This document shows positions 1 through 9,569 of a stretch of 64,000 nt of DNA, in pieces. Below the pieces are notes generated by a model. It worked only from the letters and a program-made list of their open reading frames with translations. It made no database searches and was not told the origin of the DNA. Each line of letters begins with the position of its first letter. Within the stretch, counting starts at the first letter, position 1. A program made the translations under genes and the position numbers. Source of the stretch: Thecamonas trahens ATCC 50062. Lineage: Eukaryota > Apusozoa > Apusomonadida > Apusomonadidae. The DNA is taken from positions 360,962 to 424,961 of the forward strand of contig NW_013657654.1 of the NCBI RefSeq assembly GCF_000142905.1, written 5' to 3'.

Positions 1-1710
1 GCCGAGCTCGACGAGGCGTCAGCGAATATGGTCCAGCGGGCACTGGCCTTTCACGCCGAGACCGGTGGTTGCAAGCGCGCCGGCGTGGAAGGCGACGCTG
101 CTACGGCGTCGCGCGTGGTCTCTGCTATTGCCGAGCCGCGGTTCTTTGGTGTCTTCCAGCGCGGCGGCTCGCGGCTACTGGTCAAGTACGCTGACTCGTT
201 CTACAACGGAACCGTCCGCGATGGAGCAGCCAAGTTTGTCGTCAAGACCAAGTCGGGGGAGTACAAGACTGTGGTGGGCCGGATTGTTCATGGCCGCTCG
301 GGTACGTTTCTCCGCGGGTACTCGTACACCTCGCGGCGTGGGGCGTTCAAGCTCGCGTACCGGGCCAAGAAGCATCTCTCCGAGGAGAACGTGCCTGTGA
401 TTGCCGCTGCAGACGAAGCCGCGTCCGGAGTTCTATGTCCGCTCGCGCTTGTCATGGACGTCGTCGATGGCTACTGGGCCGCGCTCCTTGCCGGCGAGTA
501 CAGTGTGTTTGTCTCGCTTTGGGTTCCCGGGACGGACACGACGCTGTCGCGGACAGATTTCGCGGCGCTGGCGGCGAGCGTGGCGACTGCGGAACCGCCA
601 TTCGGCGAGTACGTTGATGCTCAGTATGTGGGGCGGATCCCGATTGAGAACGATTCACTCGAGGCGTGGCGGTATGAGTTTGAGTGCCAGTTCACGGCGC
701 GGAGCCTCCGATACTGTTTCTTCCTCACCGACGGCGGTAAGATTGTGCGGGCCATGGCGCAGGCGGACCGGACAGCCCACACCCGGGCGTCGCAGCATGA
801 CGTAATGATCTCGTACAGGTCAACCGACGCCGGCTTTGTTGACGTCTTGCAGGCTTACCTCGAAGACCACGGGGTCTCGGTCTGGCGCGACCGGCGGATG
901 GAGGCCGGGACCGACTGGTCGTCGACCATCGCGGCGGCGTCGCGTGGAGCGTCGTCAATCCTCATCTCGGCGCTCTCGCGCAACTACCTCGCCTCGTCGC
1001 TCTGCACCAAGGAAGTGCGACTGGCCGCAGAGCTGGGTAAGCCGATTCTTCCGATTATTCTCCCTGCGACAGCCGAGCCAGGCGAGGGTGGGCGGCGGAT
1101 GGTGGCTGCTCCGTACGAAGCGTCCGGACCACCGGCAACGATCGCGCGGGCGCTTGCTAACGTCACCATGGTCGACCTGCGTGGGGCGTACAGCGGCCCG
1201 GACCCCGAGGATGGCCGTGCTCTGCGCAGGGCGTACCCGACGCAAATGTCTGCGCTGCTCCGTCAGATCCGGCACTCGCTCGCCTCGGGCATCACGTGGG
1301 ACGTGAGTGGCAAGTGGCGGCTGTCGATGACGTCTGTTGGCGAAGAGGCCGAGACCATGGCACCGACGCTGGAGCTAGTCCAGTCAGGCTCGGCCGTCAC
1401 CGGCGCAGCCTCACTCTTCAACGGCATGGTTGCGCTCGAGGTAGACGAGGCTGCATCGGGTGCGCTCGGATCACGGCTCTTCTTCACTCTTCTCTGCGAC
1501 GACCGGCGGTGGCAGTTTACGGTCCGGGCCATGCTCGCAGTCGACGGCGAGTCATTTGATGGGCTCTTCTGGTCGCCGTCGGGCAACCGCGGGGTGATTT
1601 CGGCCGCCCGGGTCTCACGTCGCGAGTCGGTCAACGTCGGAGGAAGGTCATCGCGCAACCTCGAGTCACTTGCGGACGCGGTGGCGAGCGCGTTGGAGAG
1701 CAGCCCTTAG
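1..1710 (+). CDS. TIR-domain protein, 5' end outside the window
   Basis: The frame is open from base 1, so the true start may lie upstream; the first in-frame ATG is at 28 (560 codons from there). Numbering from that ATG, residues 1-255 hold an unrecognised N-terminal region with a basic, beta-rich stretch. Residues about 257-400 are a TIR domain: it begins HDVMISYRSTD, continues with a WRDRRMEAG loop, then SRNYLASSLCTKEV, where Glu329 sits at the position of the catalytic glutamate of NAD-cleaving TIR domains such as SARM1. The C-terminal 130 residues start WDVSGKWRL and look like a small beta-barrel or sandwich. No membrane segment is visible, so a cytosolic role is likely. NADase activity and signalling function are inferences from the family. 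The gene converges on the cyclase gene 67 bases away. Confidence 0.85.
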   Translation, partial: AELDEASANMVQRALAFHAETGGCKRAGVEGDAATASRVVSAIAEPRFFGVFQRGGSRLLVKYADSFYNGTVRDGAAKFVVKTKSGEYKTVVGRIVHGRSGTFLRGYSYTSRRGAFKLAYRAKKHLSEENVPVIAAADEAASGVLCPLALVMDVVDGYWAALLAGEYSVFVSLWVPGTDTTLSRTDFAALAASVATAEPPFGEYVDAQYVGRIPIENDSLEAWRYEFECQFTARSLRYCFFLTDGGKIVRAMAQADRTAHTRASQHDVMISYRSTDAGFVDVLQAYLEDHGVSVWRDRRMEAGTDWSSTIAAASRGASSILISALSRNYLASSLCTKEVRLAAELGKPILPIILPATAEPGEGGRRMVAAPYEASGPPATIARALANVTMVDLRGAYSGPDPEDGRALRRAYPTQMSALLRQIRHSLASGITWDVSGKWRLSMTSVGEEAETMAPTLELVQSGSAVTGAASLFNGMVALEVDEAASGALGSRLFFTLLCDDRRWQFTVRAMLAVDGESFDGLFWSPSGNRGVISAARVSRRESVNVGGRSSRNLESLADAVASALESSP

Positions 1711-1753
1711 CGGAGCGGTCGTTGCGCGCCGCAGAGTGAGCATGACGAATGCG

Positions 1754-1775
1754 TCAGCCACAGCCCTGTGGCTGA
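1754..1775. repeat. 10-bp perfect inverted repeat between convergent genes
   Basis: TCAGCCACAG and CTGTGGCTGA are separated by two C residues. The palindrome lies in the 67-base gap between the stop of the TIR gene and the stop of cyclase copy 1, so either transcript could form the hairpin in its 3' untranslated region. A role in 3'-end formation is only a guess. Confidence 0.6.
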
Positions 1776-1777
1776 GT

Positions 1778-4700
1778 CTAAGTTGTCATCTTTGTTTCGG
1801 CGGTGGTAGGCACCGAGTTGGTCGACCGCCGCCGTCTGTGGGCGATACGATTGATCCGAGAGAGCGTCACCGAGCCTGGTGGAGTCGGTGTCGTGTCGTC
1901 TCGCGGCAAGGGCTTGAGAGCAGGGGACAAGGAAAGTGCCCGCGCCCGGGAACTGCTCCGAACCCGAACTCTCCGCTTGCGGGTGACGGCATGTGAGACC
2001 TTTGAGGCGTTCGAGGCATCGGATGCGCCCGAAGCTTCGCTGCTGTTGCCATCGCCATCGATGATGCGGCTGTTGCGTGCGCGAGCAACAGCCAGATGCG
2101 TCCCGACTTGACCATGGGAGGCTGACGAGACCATGTTGCGCGCCGATCTCGTGCGGAGAGCGCGTGGCTCGCGCGGGCTAGTTCTGGCCATGTTGCGGTG
2201 GGTTTTGGTGCGACGGACGGCACAACGTTCGATCTCGTATGACGACGTGTGGGCGCGGGCAGTTTGCGAGCCGTTGCGATCTTGAAGACAGGCATGGCCA
2301 CGAGGCGAGATGACACCCGCAACATGATACTCGGTTGAATGGAGCGAAATCGAGCGCGGGCGGGACAGCCTGGTGCCAGACGGAGAGCGGCCGCGCGAGT
2401 TTGCGAGCCTCTCCGAGGGCGAAGTGCCCTCGATCGAGTGACGTACAAGTGCTTCGACGAGGGCAACACCGGATGGTGGATCGGCAGCCGTGTTGGGTGG
2501 ACTGCTGGTGGCGAGGGAGCTGGCCATGGGAAAGGTGTTGGTTGTTGACTTGCCGAGCGAGCTGAGCGCTTGCTTTGTAGTCATGCGATTGGCGAGCGCC
2601 GGTGCGGCCACAATGTCGCTGGGGATGGCGTCTTCGTCGGGCCAGACGCTGGCAAATACGTCACCAGTGAGCAGGATGGCTGATCTGGCGATGCGCCGCA
2701 TGCGGTCGTCGGTAAAGCACAGCGAGCGAGAAGCAAGGTCAGCTGGAAGCATCTCCCAGATTTCGCACGGCTGGGCGAGGCCGCTGAAAACGAGGACAGC
2801 CAACGGCGCAAGTGCAACAGCGGAGCGGGAGGTGCTCGGGCTAGGCGATGACGACCTGGCCGAGGCGATGCGGTCAACAACTTGCCGCGAGAGCGCAATT
2901 TGGCCGCCCCAGGCGGCGTCAGTGACTAGCGTGGCGAGATTGGCCATGCCGCCAAAGTACTGGGACCTGCCCGCACGGACGTCAAAGGCCGATGAGACGC
3001 GGCCGTAGTGAACGCCCATTCGAACGCGGATTCCGTTCCAGCACGCGGGTCTTCCCTCGGCCATGAGGCTCAGCAACCAGTTTGGCCACGACACGTCCAT
3101 AAGCGCGCGTTGGACACCGCAAGTAAAGCTGATCATGGCCTCGACATCTTCATAGGCGACAAAGAAAGCGTCGCCCTCAGTCTTGAACTCGTAGCCGCCG
3201 GTGGCGGCAATGGCGGCGCGCATGATCTCGTTGTGCTTGTCGAGAACAAGGATCATCTGTTCTGGATTGGCCTCCCACAGGGCGGTCGAGTCCTGGATGT
3301 CGGTGGTGACAATAAAGATCTCGCCCTGGGGCGCCTTGTCCGCTAGTGCGGCGTGGTATGCCGAGACAGACGCTGACCGCCGCGACCGGTAGAGGAGAAC
3401 AATAGCGGCGATGAGGACAAGGCACAGGACCAAAAGCGCCCCGCTCATGGCAGCCACCGTCACAATTGACAGACCGCCCTCGGTGGTCTTGGTGTTCGGT
3501 GGACACTCCACATCTGCCGCCGAGCACATGCCACACGACTTGAGCGTCTTTCCCGAGTTGGGGATGCCATCGCAGCCGGCACACACGGTGTTGTTGCCGT
3601 AGCAAGTGCCGCAGTCGTCCTTGGCGAGATTAGAGCCAAAGCAAACGCCGCAGTCGTCCATGGCCGCGTTGTGACCACGGCACACGCCGCAGCTATCAAG
3701 ATCAGCATCGTCGCCAAAGCACACGCCACATGAGTCGCGATCGGCGTTGCCGCGGAAGCACACTCCACAAGAGTCGCGGAAAAAGTTTGCCGTGGGAATG
3801 AGCGACGTCCCGCCGGCGCACGAGTTGCACTCGTCGATGGCGGCGGTACCGCTGCAAGTTCCGGTGCAGTCGTAAATGGCGGACGAGCCGAGGACGCCGT
3901 CGCAGCCCATGATGCACGACGAGCCGTCGCCGCCACAGACACCACAGAGATCAAAGAGCGCGCCGCCGTCGGAGACACGGATTCCGTCGCAGCCGACACA
4001 CGTCGAGTTGTCGCCATCGCACACGCCACAGGCATCGAGGACTCCGGACGCACAGGTGGTGCAGGTCAGATCCTGGCCAAAGCACACGCCACACGAGTCG
4101 AGGTGGTAGTTGTACGGGAGCGGAGTCGAGACGTTGCCGCCGGCACACATGCCGCAACTGTCGATGGTGGCGTTGCCGCCGCACACGCTGTGGCAGTCGT
4201 AGTGGATGCTCGAGCCGTAGACGCCGTCGCAGCCGACGTAGCATACAGTGGCGTTGCCGCCACAAACGCCGCACGCGTCGAAATGTGCGCCGCCTGAGGG
4301 AATCGGCACCCCGTCGCAGCCGAGGCAGGACGAGCCGTCGCCATCGCACACGCCACAGACGTCTCGGACGAGGCCCGAGTTGGGCACCCCATCGCAGCCG
4401 GCGCAGGTCGCGTTCGATCCAAAGCACACGCCGCAGCCGTCCTTGTGGGTGTTGGCGCCAAAGCAGACACCGCAGTCGTCGCGATCGGCGTTGCCGCCAA
4501 AGCACACGCCGCAGTCGTCGCGATCAGCATTGGGCAGGCGGTTGGTGGTGCCACCGGAGCAGACGTTGCATGCGTCGAGGATAGCGTTGCCATCGCAGGT
4601 GCCGGCGCAGTCCATGCCGTTAGGGTGCGCGCAGGTGGTGCAGGGCGCGCCTGGGGTGAGGCAGGCGTAGCCGGGCTCGAGCTGGCAGGAAGATGAGCAG

Positions 4701-6258
4701 CCATCGCCTGGAGCTGTGTTGCCATCGTCGCAGGATTCGAGGCCGGGCGTGACGACCGAGTCGCCGCAGGAGGAGGGCAGTGGAGATGGGGGTGGGGGTG
4801 GTGATGGGGGCGGGGGTGGTGAGGGTGGCGGCGAGGGGGTGGGGGTGGTGAGGGGGGTGGGGGTGGTGCCGGCGGCGGGGGCGGCGCTGCGACGCAGATG
4901 GTGGGAGCGTCGCCAGAGCACGACCATGGCGCAACGATGTTGCAAGAGGCATCGCAGCCATCGCCGACATTGGTGTTCCCGTCATCGCACTGTTCCGAGC
5001 TCTCGCGGAAGCCATCGCCACAGGCAACCGGCAACGGCAAAGTAGTCCAGTTTGTGGCGACACCGTTGGGTGGGATCGAGCAGGTGATGTCTGAGGCACC
5101 GCCACAGCCAATGCCCGCGAGGTTGGCAAAGTCACCGATGCCGTTGGGTCTGAGAAGAGCGACAAGCCCCTGCTCGCAGCCGGAGAGTGTGGCAGAGGCA
5201 CGCGACGAGACCTCGCCATCGGAGAGTGTTCGGTTCCAGACGCGGACGTCGCGAACCGAGCCATCAAAGCGACCCAGGTAAAGGCCACGAGTTGCAGTCT
5301 TGGCGCCGTATGTGTAGTAGGTGAAGAAAGCTGATCGGTACCAAGAGGATGAGGTGGGAGCGCCGTCGACGTAGATGGTCCACGTGCTTGTGGTAGCGTC
5401 AAAGACCCCAGCGATGTGGCGCTCAACACCCTGGGTAAAGGTCCCGACGGGCGCGTCGGACTCGTAGCGGATGTAGCCCGGAGAGTAGCCGGCGGAAAAG
5501 GTGACAGCGTAGTCGGCGTCGGGATCGGGTCCGTACTGAGGGTTGGAATCGTCGAACATACCGACAATGAAGCGAGTGTTGTCGCCGAGAAATGCAAAGA
5601 TGGTCTGAGTCGAGAACGAGTTAACAGTCACTCGCATCTCGATGGAGATGTCGGCGTCGATGTCAAGCGAGGGCCAGACACCGGGGCTGGATTCGTTGTA
5701 CGCGCACGTCGGGATGGCTGGCTCGGGGGGGACGGCAAAGTCAGTGGCATCAAGACCAAGGCGGCGCTCCCAAGAAAAGGCTACGCCATCGCGCTCATTG
5801 TCTGGTGGCAAAGCCCGGAAGCGGATGGAGATCTGCGAGGCGTTGAAAAAGATGGGCTCGCCGATCCTTGCGCCGACGGGAGAGTTGCCGGACATGTCTG
5901 CGAGGACCTCTGACCAGTCGCCAACCAAGCCTCGATAGACGATGAGGTGATCGAAAGGCGGCTTTGTGTCAAACGAGTCAAAGATGAGCTGCAGCCCGCC
6001 TTGCAAGTAGTCAAACTGGTAGATGCAATCGACTGCGGCCGGGTACCCGCCGGTGATGTTGACGTAGCCTGCGGTGACACCACTGGTCGAGTTGAAGATC
6101 TGAGACGAGCACGATGCCAAAGCGTGGGTGTGACAAGGAAAGTGCCCGAGAAGCAAGATCATGACAATGGTCATCATCATCATCGTCATCATCATAGTAC
6201 TCGTCCCCGTCCTGACTGGTACGCTGGCATGCGTTGCTATTCTTCGGCATCGTTCCAT
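1778..6258 (-). CDS. Receptor-type class III nucleotidyl cyclase, copy 1 (one frame break)
   Basis: Type I membrane receptor, about 1,493 residues if one base is supplied. Domain order: signal peptide (Met-rich hydrophobic stretch ending near HTHALAS); CUB-like domain starting CSSQIFNSTSG; concanavalin-A/LamG-like domain; a CDDGNTNVGDGC repeat (DUF4215 type); a proline-rich linker; a second CDDGN repeat; about 20 DxCGVCxG cysteine repeats; one transmembrane helix (near 3410-3460); a class III cyclase domain (about 2880-3330) with FIVTTDIQDSTALWE and KTEGDAFF, which carry both metal-binding Asp residues; and a long basic, serine-rich cytoplasmic tail. The catalytic Arg position reads Leu (NLATLV). 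The frame breaks in the proline linker at a five-G run, 4835-4839; six Gs would keep it open, as in the intact paralogue at 44435-48850. Confidence 0.85.
3552..4778 (-). repeat. Cys-rich block nearly identical to 46131-47357
   Basis: This 1,227-bp coding block matches a block of exactly the same length in cyclase copy 2. I count about 13 amino-acid differences over 409 codons. Outside the block, on both sides, the two genes are much more diverged at DNA and protein level. Confidence 0.85.
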
Positions 6259-6952
6259 ATTGGTAAGGTGTCAGGAGTGGTTTGACTCGCGACAATGAGA
6301 GATGTAAGCCGAGCAGTACAGGGATGAACGAGAGGGTGACGGCGTATGAAAGGGGAATGGTGGGGGCGGTGGTGGTGGCGGCGGCGGCAGCGGTGGTGGT
6401 GGTGGTGGCGATGTGGTGGATGGCGCGTGTGGTGTGGATGATGGCCGCGTGAAGTGCTTGCGGGTCGGGTCGTTGCGGGGAGCGGAGCGGATAGCTGTAC
6501 GTTTGAGTGAGGAACAAATGTGGGATGTGTCACGGTATACAATTTGACAACGTGGTATGTGTTGACAGATACGGTGCGGGGCGTGCTGCCCAGGTCAACA
6601 AATGCCAACCGGCCGCGGCGTGGCGGAGTCGGGCTGTCGGCGCCGAGGTTGGTGGCAGACTGGGCAAGCGACATGGACGAGTTAAAGCCGGGTGTGGGGC
6701 GACGGCGGGCAGCCATGCAGGCGCGGATGCGGTCACGGAGCACGGCAGCCGAGGTAGTCGAGTTGAGCAAGATTCGGGCGGGGCGATTCTGCGGAGCCAA
6801 TTAGGTTCTGCGCCGTGACAGAGCTCAGCTGTGCCGTTTTCGGTTGGCGCCAAGTTTAGCAGTTTGGGTCGGAAGGCGGAGGCGGGTGGACACGGCAGGG
6901 ACAGGCACGTCTCGCTGGAGGGAGAGAGACGGCGAGAAAGGAGACAGCGGAA
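6259..6952. other. Divergent intergenic region
   Basis: About 700 bases separate the start codons of cyclase copy 1 and the coiled-coil gene. It contains a GGT/GGC-rich stretch at 6360-6420 and no open frame that looks coding. Promoters for both genes must lie here; no TATA-like or other defined element could be identified by eye. Confidence 0.5.
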
Positions 6953-9565
6953 ATGAAATCGTCGGCAGCTACGTGGAGAGCCAAGTTGGACACGCTGCAA
7001 GCACGTGTGTCGTCATACCAGGTGGCAACAGGTGCTGGAGCTCGTCAGAGCGGTCGGTCGAGGAGCAGTCTGCCAATGGGACGAGGCCGGGACGGGGACG
7101 GTAGCGGCGATGGCCATGGCCATGATCATGGTCATGATCATGATCATGACCATGGTCATGATCATGGAGAAAGACGGGCTGATGGGGGCGGACGGGCGGT
7201 GTCGGCCGAGGCTGCGATGATGGCGACCATGCGATTGGACGAGGTCGAGGGCGAGATGACCCGGATGGGCAGAGTTGACCGGCCGAGGGAGACCCGGCGC
7301 GGTGGGCGTGGGCCACAGGAAGGCCAGGTGGCATCGCATTACGTGCTCCGGTCAGTGCCGTCGACACTGCCGCGAGGGGCGATCCGTGAACAGCCGCTGC
7401 CGGCAGCGGCAGTGTCGGCGGATGTGGCAGGTGTGCTGGCGGCACTGTCGGGATCGCCGCAAAAGGGCCACGCCATCAACGGCACGCTCATCACCCTTGC
7501 CCAAAACGCGGCGGTGAATGTGGAGACGCTCATGCATACCATCCGCGCGCTGGATGCCGGAGTAGCCGTGCCTACCAGCACGAGCGGTGAGGCGCGGACG
7601 ACGTCGCATGGACGCGCCGGCTCGATGCCAGTGGGCATTGCGTCGACGATGCGGGTCCCGGCTGGCGGCACAGAGCCGCTGACGGTGTCGGAGCTCTCGT
7701 CGCCGGCGCCGCCGCCGATGTTGGGCGGGCCGGCGGTGACGCGGCGGGGCAATCCTCCGCCACAGCGAGCACGGTCGATGCAGCCGTGGCCGCAGGCGTC
7801 GGCGTCGGCTTCGACACAGTCGATGGCGGACATCCGGGCCGAAGCCGAGGCCAAAGTTCGGGCCGAGCTGGCAGCTGAGGCCGAGGCCGAGGCCCAGGCT
7901 GCGGCTCAGGCCGAGGCCGAGGCTGCTGCGCGGGTGCGTCAAGAGGCCGAGAACGCCGAGCTGCGCCGGCGTGCGGCCGAGCTGGAGCATCGGCTCTCGG
8001 CGCTGGAGGCTGTGACGGAAGAGTCACTGGCCTCGCCGGGGCGAGCGAGCGAGAGGCAAGTGATGTACGACGTGGCGGCGAGCCCTGTCTCGTCGATGGT
8101 GGAGGACGAGCTGCGGTGGCGTGCGGCGCAGCTGGAGGAGCGGCTCTCGCAGCTAGAAGTTGTGGAAGCACGGCGGAAGCTTAGTGCGTCGGAGCGGAGT
8201 GGGCACGACGCGCTGCTGCGTGAGCAGCAGGCGGTGCTTGCGCATCAGCGGCAGTTGCTTGCCCAGCAACAGGCGCTGGAAGCGAACATGGCTGCGCAGG
8301 AGGAGGAGCTCTCCGAGTCGCGGGCCGAGCTCGGACGGCGCGAGGCGGAGCTCAACGCTGTCCTTGATCGCCTGCTTCCGGGAGGAGATGCCGGTCCTGT
8401 GGTGGCTGTCCATGCGCCTGTGTACCGGGGCGATGTGCACCAAGTGGAGCAAGCCGGTCACACGGAGGTTGCTAGCTTGACTAAGTCTGCGCCAGAGACA
8501 GAGTCTGCCCCGGTCAACGCGCCAGCGCCGACGGTATGCGAGGCTGTACGGGTGCCCGGACGCGAAGCTGCTCATGTGGAGATTGCGCGGATGGTGATGG
8601 AGCCGGCAAAAGCCTCGATGGAGGAGGTGGCGCGAGTGAGTGAGCCACGGGCGGTGGCCACGCCCGAGCGGATCCGGGTGTCGATGCCGAACAATGTCAC
8701 GGCAGCAAGCCAGACCGAGGCCGTGGAAGCAGTGGGCGCGGCAATTCAGACCGAGGCTGTGGAGGTCGTTGGTGCGGCGATCCAGACCGAGTCTGTGGAG
8801 GTCGTTGGTGCGGCGATCCAGACCGAGGCTGTAGCGGCTACAGAGGTGTCGCGAGTCCGCAGCAGGCCGCAGCCAGCCCCAGCAGTTCCAGTGGCGTCGT
8901 GCGCGAGCGACGAGGAGGAGGACGAGTCTGCTGACGATAGACTCGCCAAGACGTGCTACGACGACGAGCGGTTGTGGCTGGGCGAGGCGCGGAGCGTGGT
9001 GCGGCGGATCAACGCGCCGACGCTGGCGAGTATGCACCAGCACTACGGTAGTGAGGAGGGCAAGATTGGGCCCGCTGGGCGGATCATCACAGTGCCACGG
9101 CTGAGTGAGGCCGAGGTCCGGTTTATTGCCGACGTGCGGTCGCGGTACGCACCGCCAGCGGCGGTGGCGTCGCGGGCCGAGGCCGAGGGCGTGCCGGTGG
9201 AGCACGTTGTGACCGGGCACGAGTTTGACATGCTGGTAGAGATCCGGCGAGCAGACGACGCAAGTGCTGCGCGTGTGGCCAAGCTGCGTGCACTCGGGGT
9301 GCTGACGCCGGCGCAGAGCACGCGGCTTCCGCGCGGCTACGGGCAGGCAATTCTCAAGACCGACGTGGCGCGGCCGTACTTTCAGTTTGCGCACATGGAC
9401 GCAGCATCGCGTGCGGCCGGCTCAGCGGCTGTGGCGGCGACGATGCGGTGGTCCGACTCGCTGCGGCGGCCGCCGTCGGAGAGCCTCAAGGCCGAGGCGA
9501 TCGCGCAGGCCCGCGCGGAGCAGCGGCAGGAGCTGGCGCGGCTGCTGCGCGAACGCGATGGGTGA
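6953..9565 (+). CDS. Coiled-coil protein with His/Asp tract and four-fold QT-motif ladder
   Basis: 870 residues from the ATG at 6953; no family recognised. In order: a His/Asp/Gly-rich tract at about 7110-7170; a disordered Ser/Pro/Ala region; Glu/Ala/Arg/Gln-rich heptad sequence (about 7830-8360) predicted to form a coiled coil in two blocks; a 12-residue repeat present four times (8700-8832), each carrying SQT or IQT followed by Glu; and a C-terminal region (about 8930-9560) starting CYDDERLWLGEARSVVRR that looks folded and contains LSEAEVRFIADVRSRY. The QT ladder resembles the tandem dynein light chain (LC8) sites of Nup159 and ASCIZ, so the protein may be a light-chain-zipped dimer; that is inference. 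No membrane segment. Its stop is 4 bases from the stop of the convergent RhoGAP gene. Confidence 0.8.
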   Translation: MKSSAATWRAKLDTLQARVSSYQVATGAGARQSGRSRSSLPMGRGRDGDGSGDGHGHDHGHDHDHDHGHDHGERRADGGGRAVSAEAAMMATMRLDEVEGEMTRMGRVDRPRETRRGGRGPQEGQVASHYVLRSVPSTLPRGAIREQPLPAAAVSADVAGVLAALSGSPQKGHAINGTLITLAQNAAVNVETLMHTIRALDAGVAVPTSTSGEARTTSHGRAGSMPVGIASTMRVPAGGTEPLTVSELSSPAPPPMLGGPAVTRRGNPPPQRARSMQPWPQASASASTQSMADIRAEAEAKVRAELAAEAEAEAQAAAQAEAEAAARVRQEAENAELRRRAAELEHRLSALEAVTEESLASPGRASERQVMYDVAASPVSSMVEDELRWRAAQLEERLSQLEVVEARRKLSASERSGHDALLREQQAVLAHQRQLLAQQQALEANMAAQEEELSESRAELGRREAELNAVLDRLLPGGDAGPVVAVHAPVYRGDVHQVEQAGHTEVASLTKSAPETESAPVNAPAPTVCEAVRVPGREAAHVEIARMVMEPAKASMEEVARVSEPRAVATPERIRVSMPNNVTAASQTEAVEAVGAAIQTEAVEVVGAAIQTESVEVVGAAIQTEAVAATEVSRVRSRPQPAPAVPVASCASDEEEDESADDRLAKTCYDDERLWLGEARSVVRRINAPTLASMHQHYGSEEGKIGPAGRIITVPRLSEAEVRFIADVRSRYAPPAAVASRAEAEGVPVEHVVTGHEFDMLVEIRRADDASAARVAKLRALGVLTPAQSTRLPRGYGQAILKTDVARPYFQFAHMDAASRAAGSAAVAATMRWSDSLRRPPSESLKAEAIAQARAEQRQELARLLRERDG
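8700..8832 (+). repeat. Four 36-bp units encoding QT motifs
   Basis: The Gln codons of the four QT motifs start at 8711, 8747, 8783 and 8819, exactly 36 bases apart. The encoded 12-residue unit is close to AIQTEAVEVVGA, with SQT in the first copy. Confidence 0.85.
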
Positions 9566-9569
9566 CGAG

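Noticed and set aside
4620-5597. Long extra frames inside the Cys-rich and Pro-rich cyclase regions, and the similar frames in copy 2
   Set aside because: They overlap recognised domains in another frame and consist of Ala/Arg/Pro/Thr runs caused by GC bias; no domain is seen.
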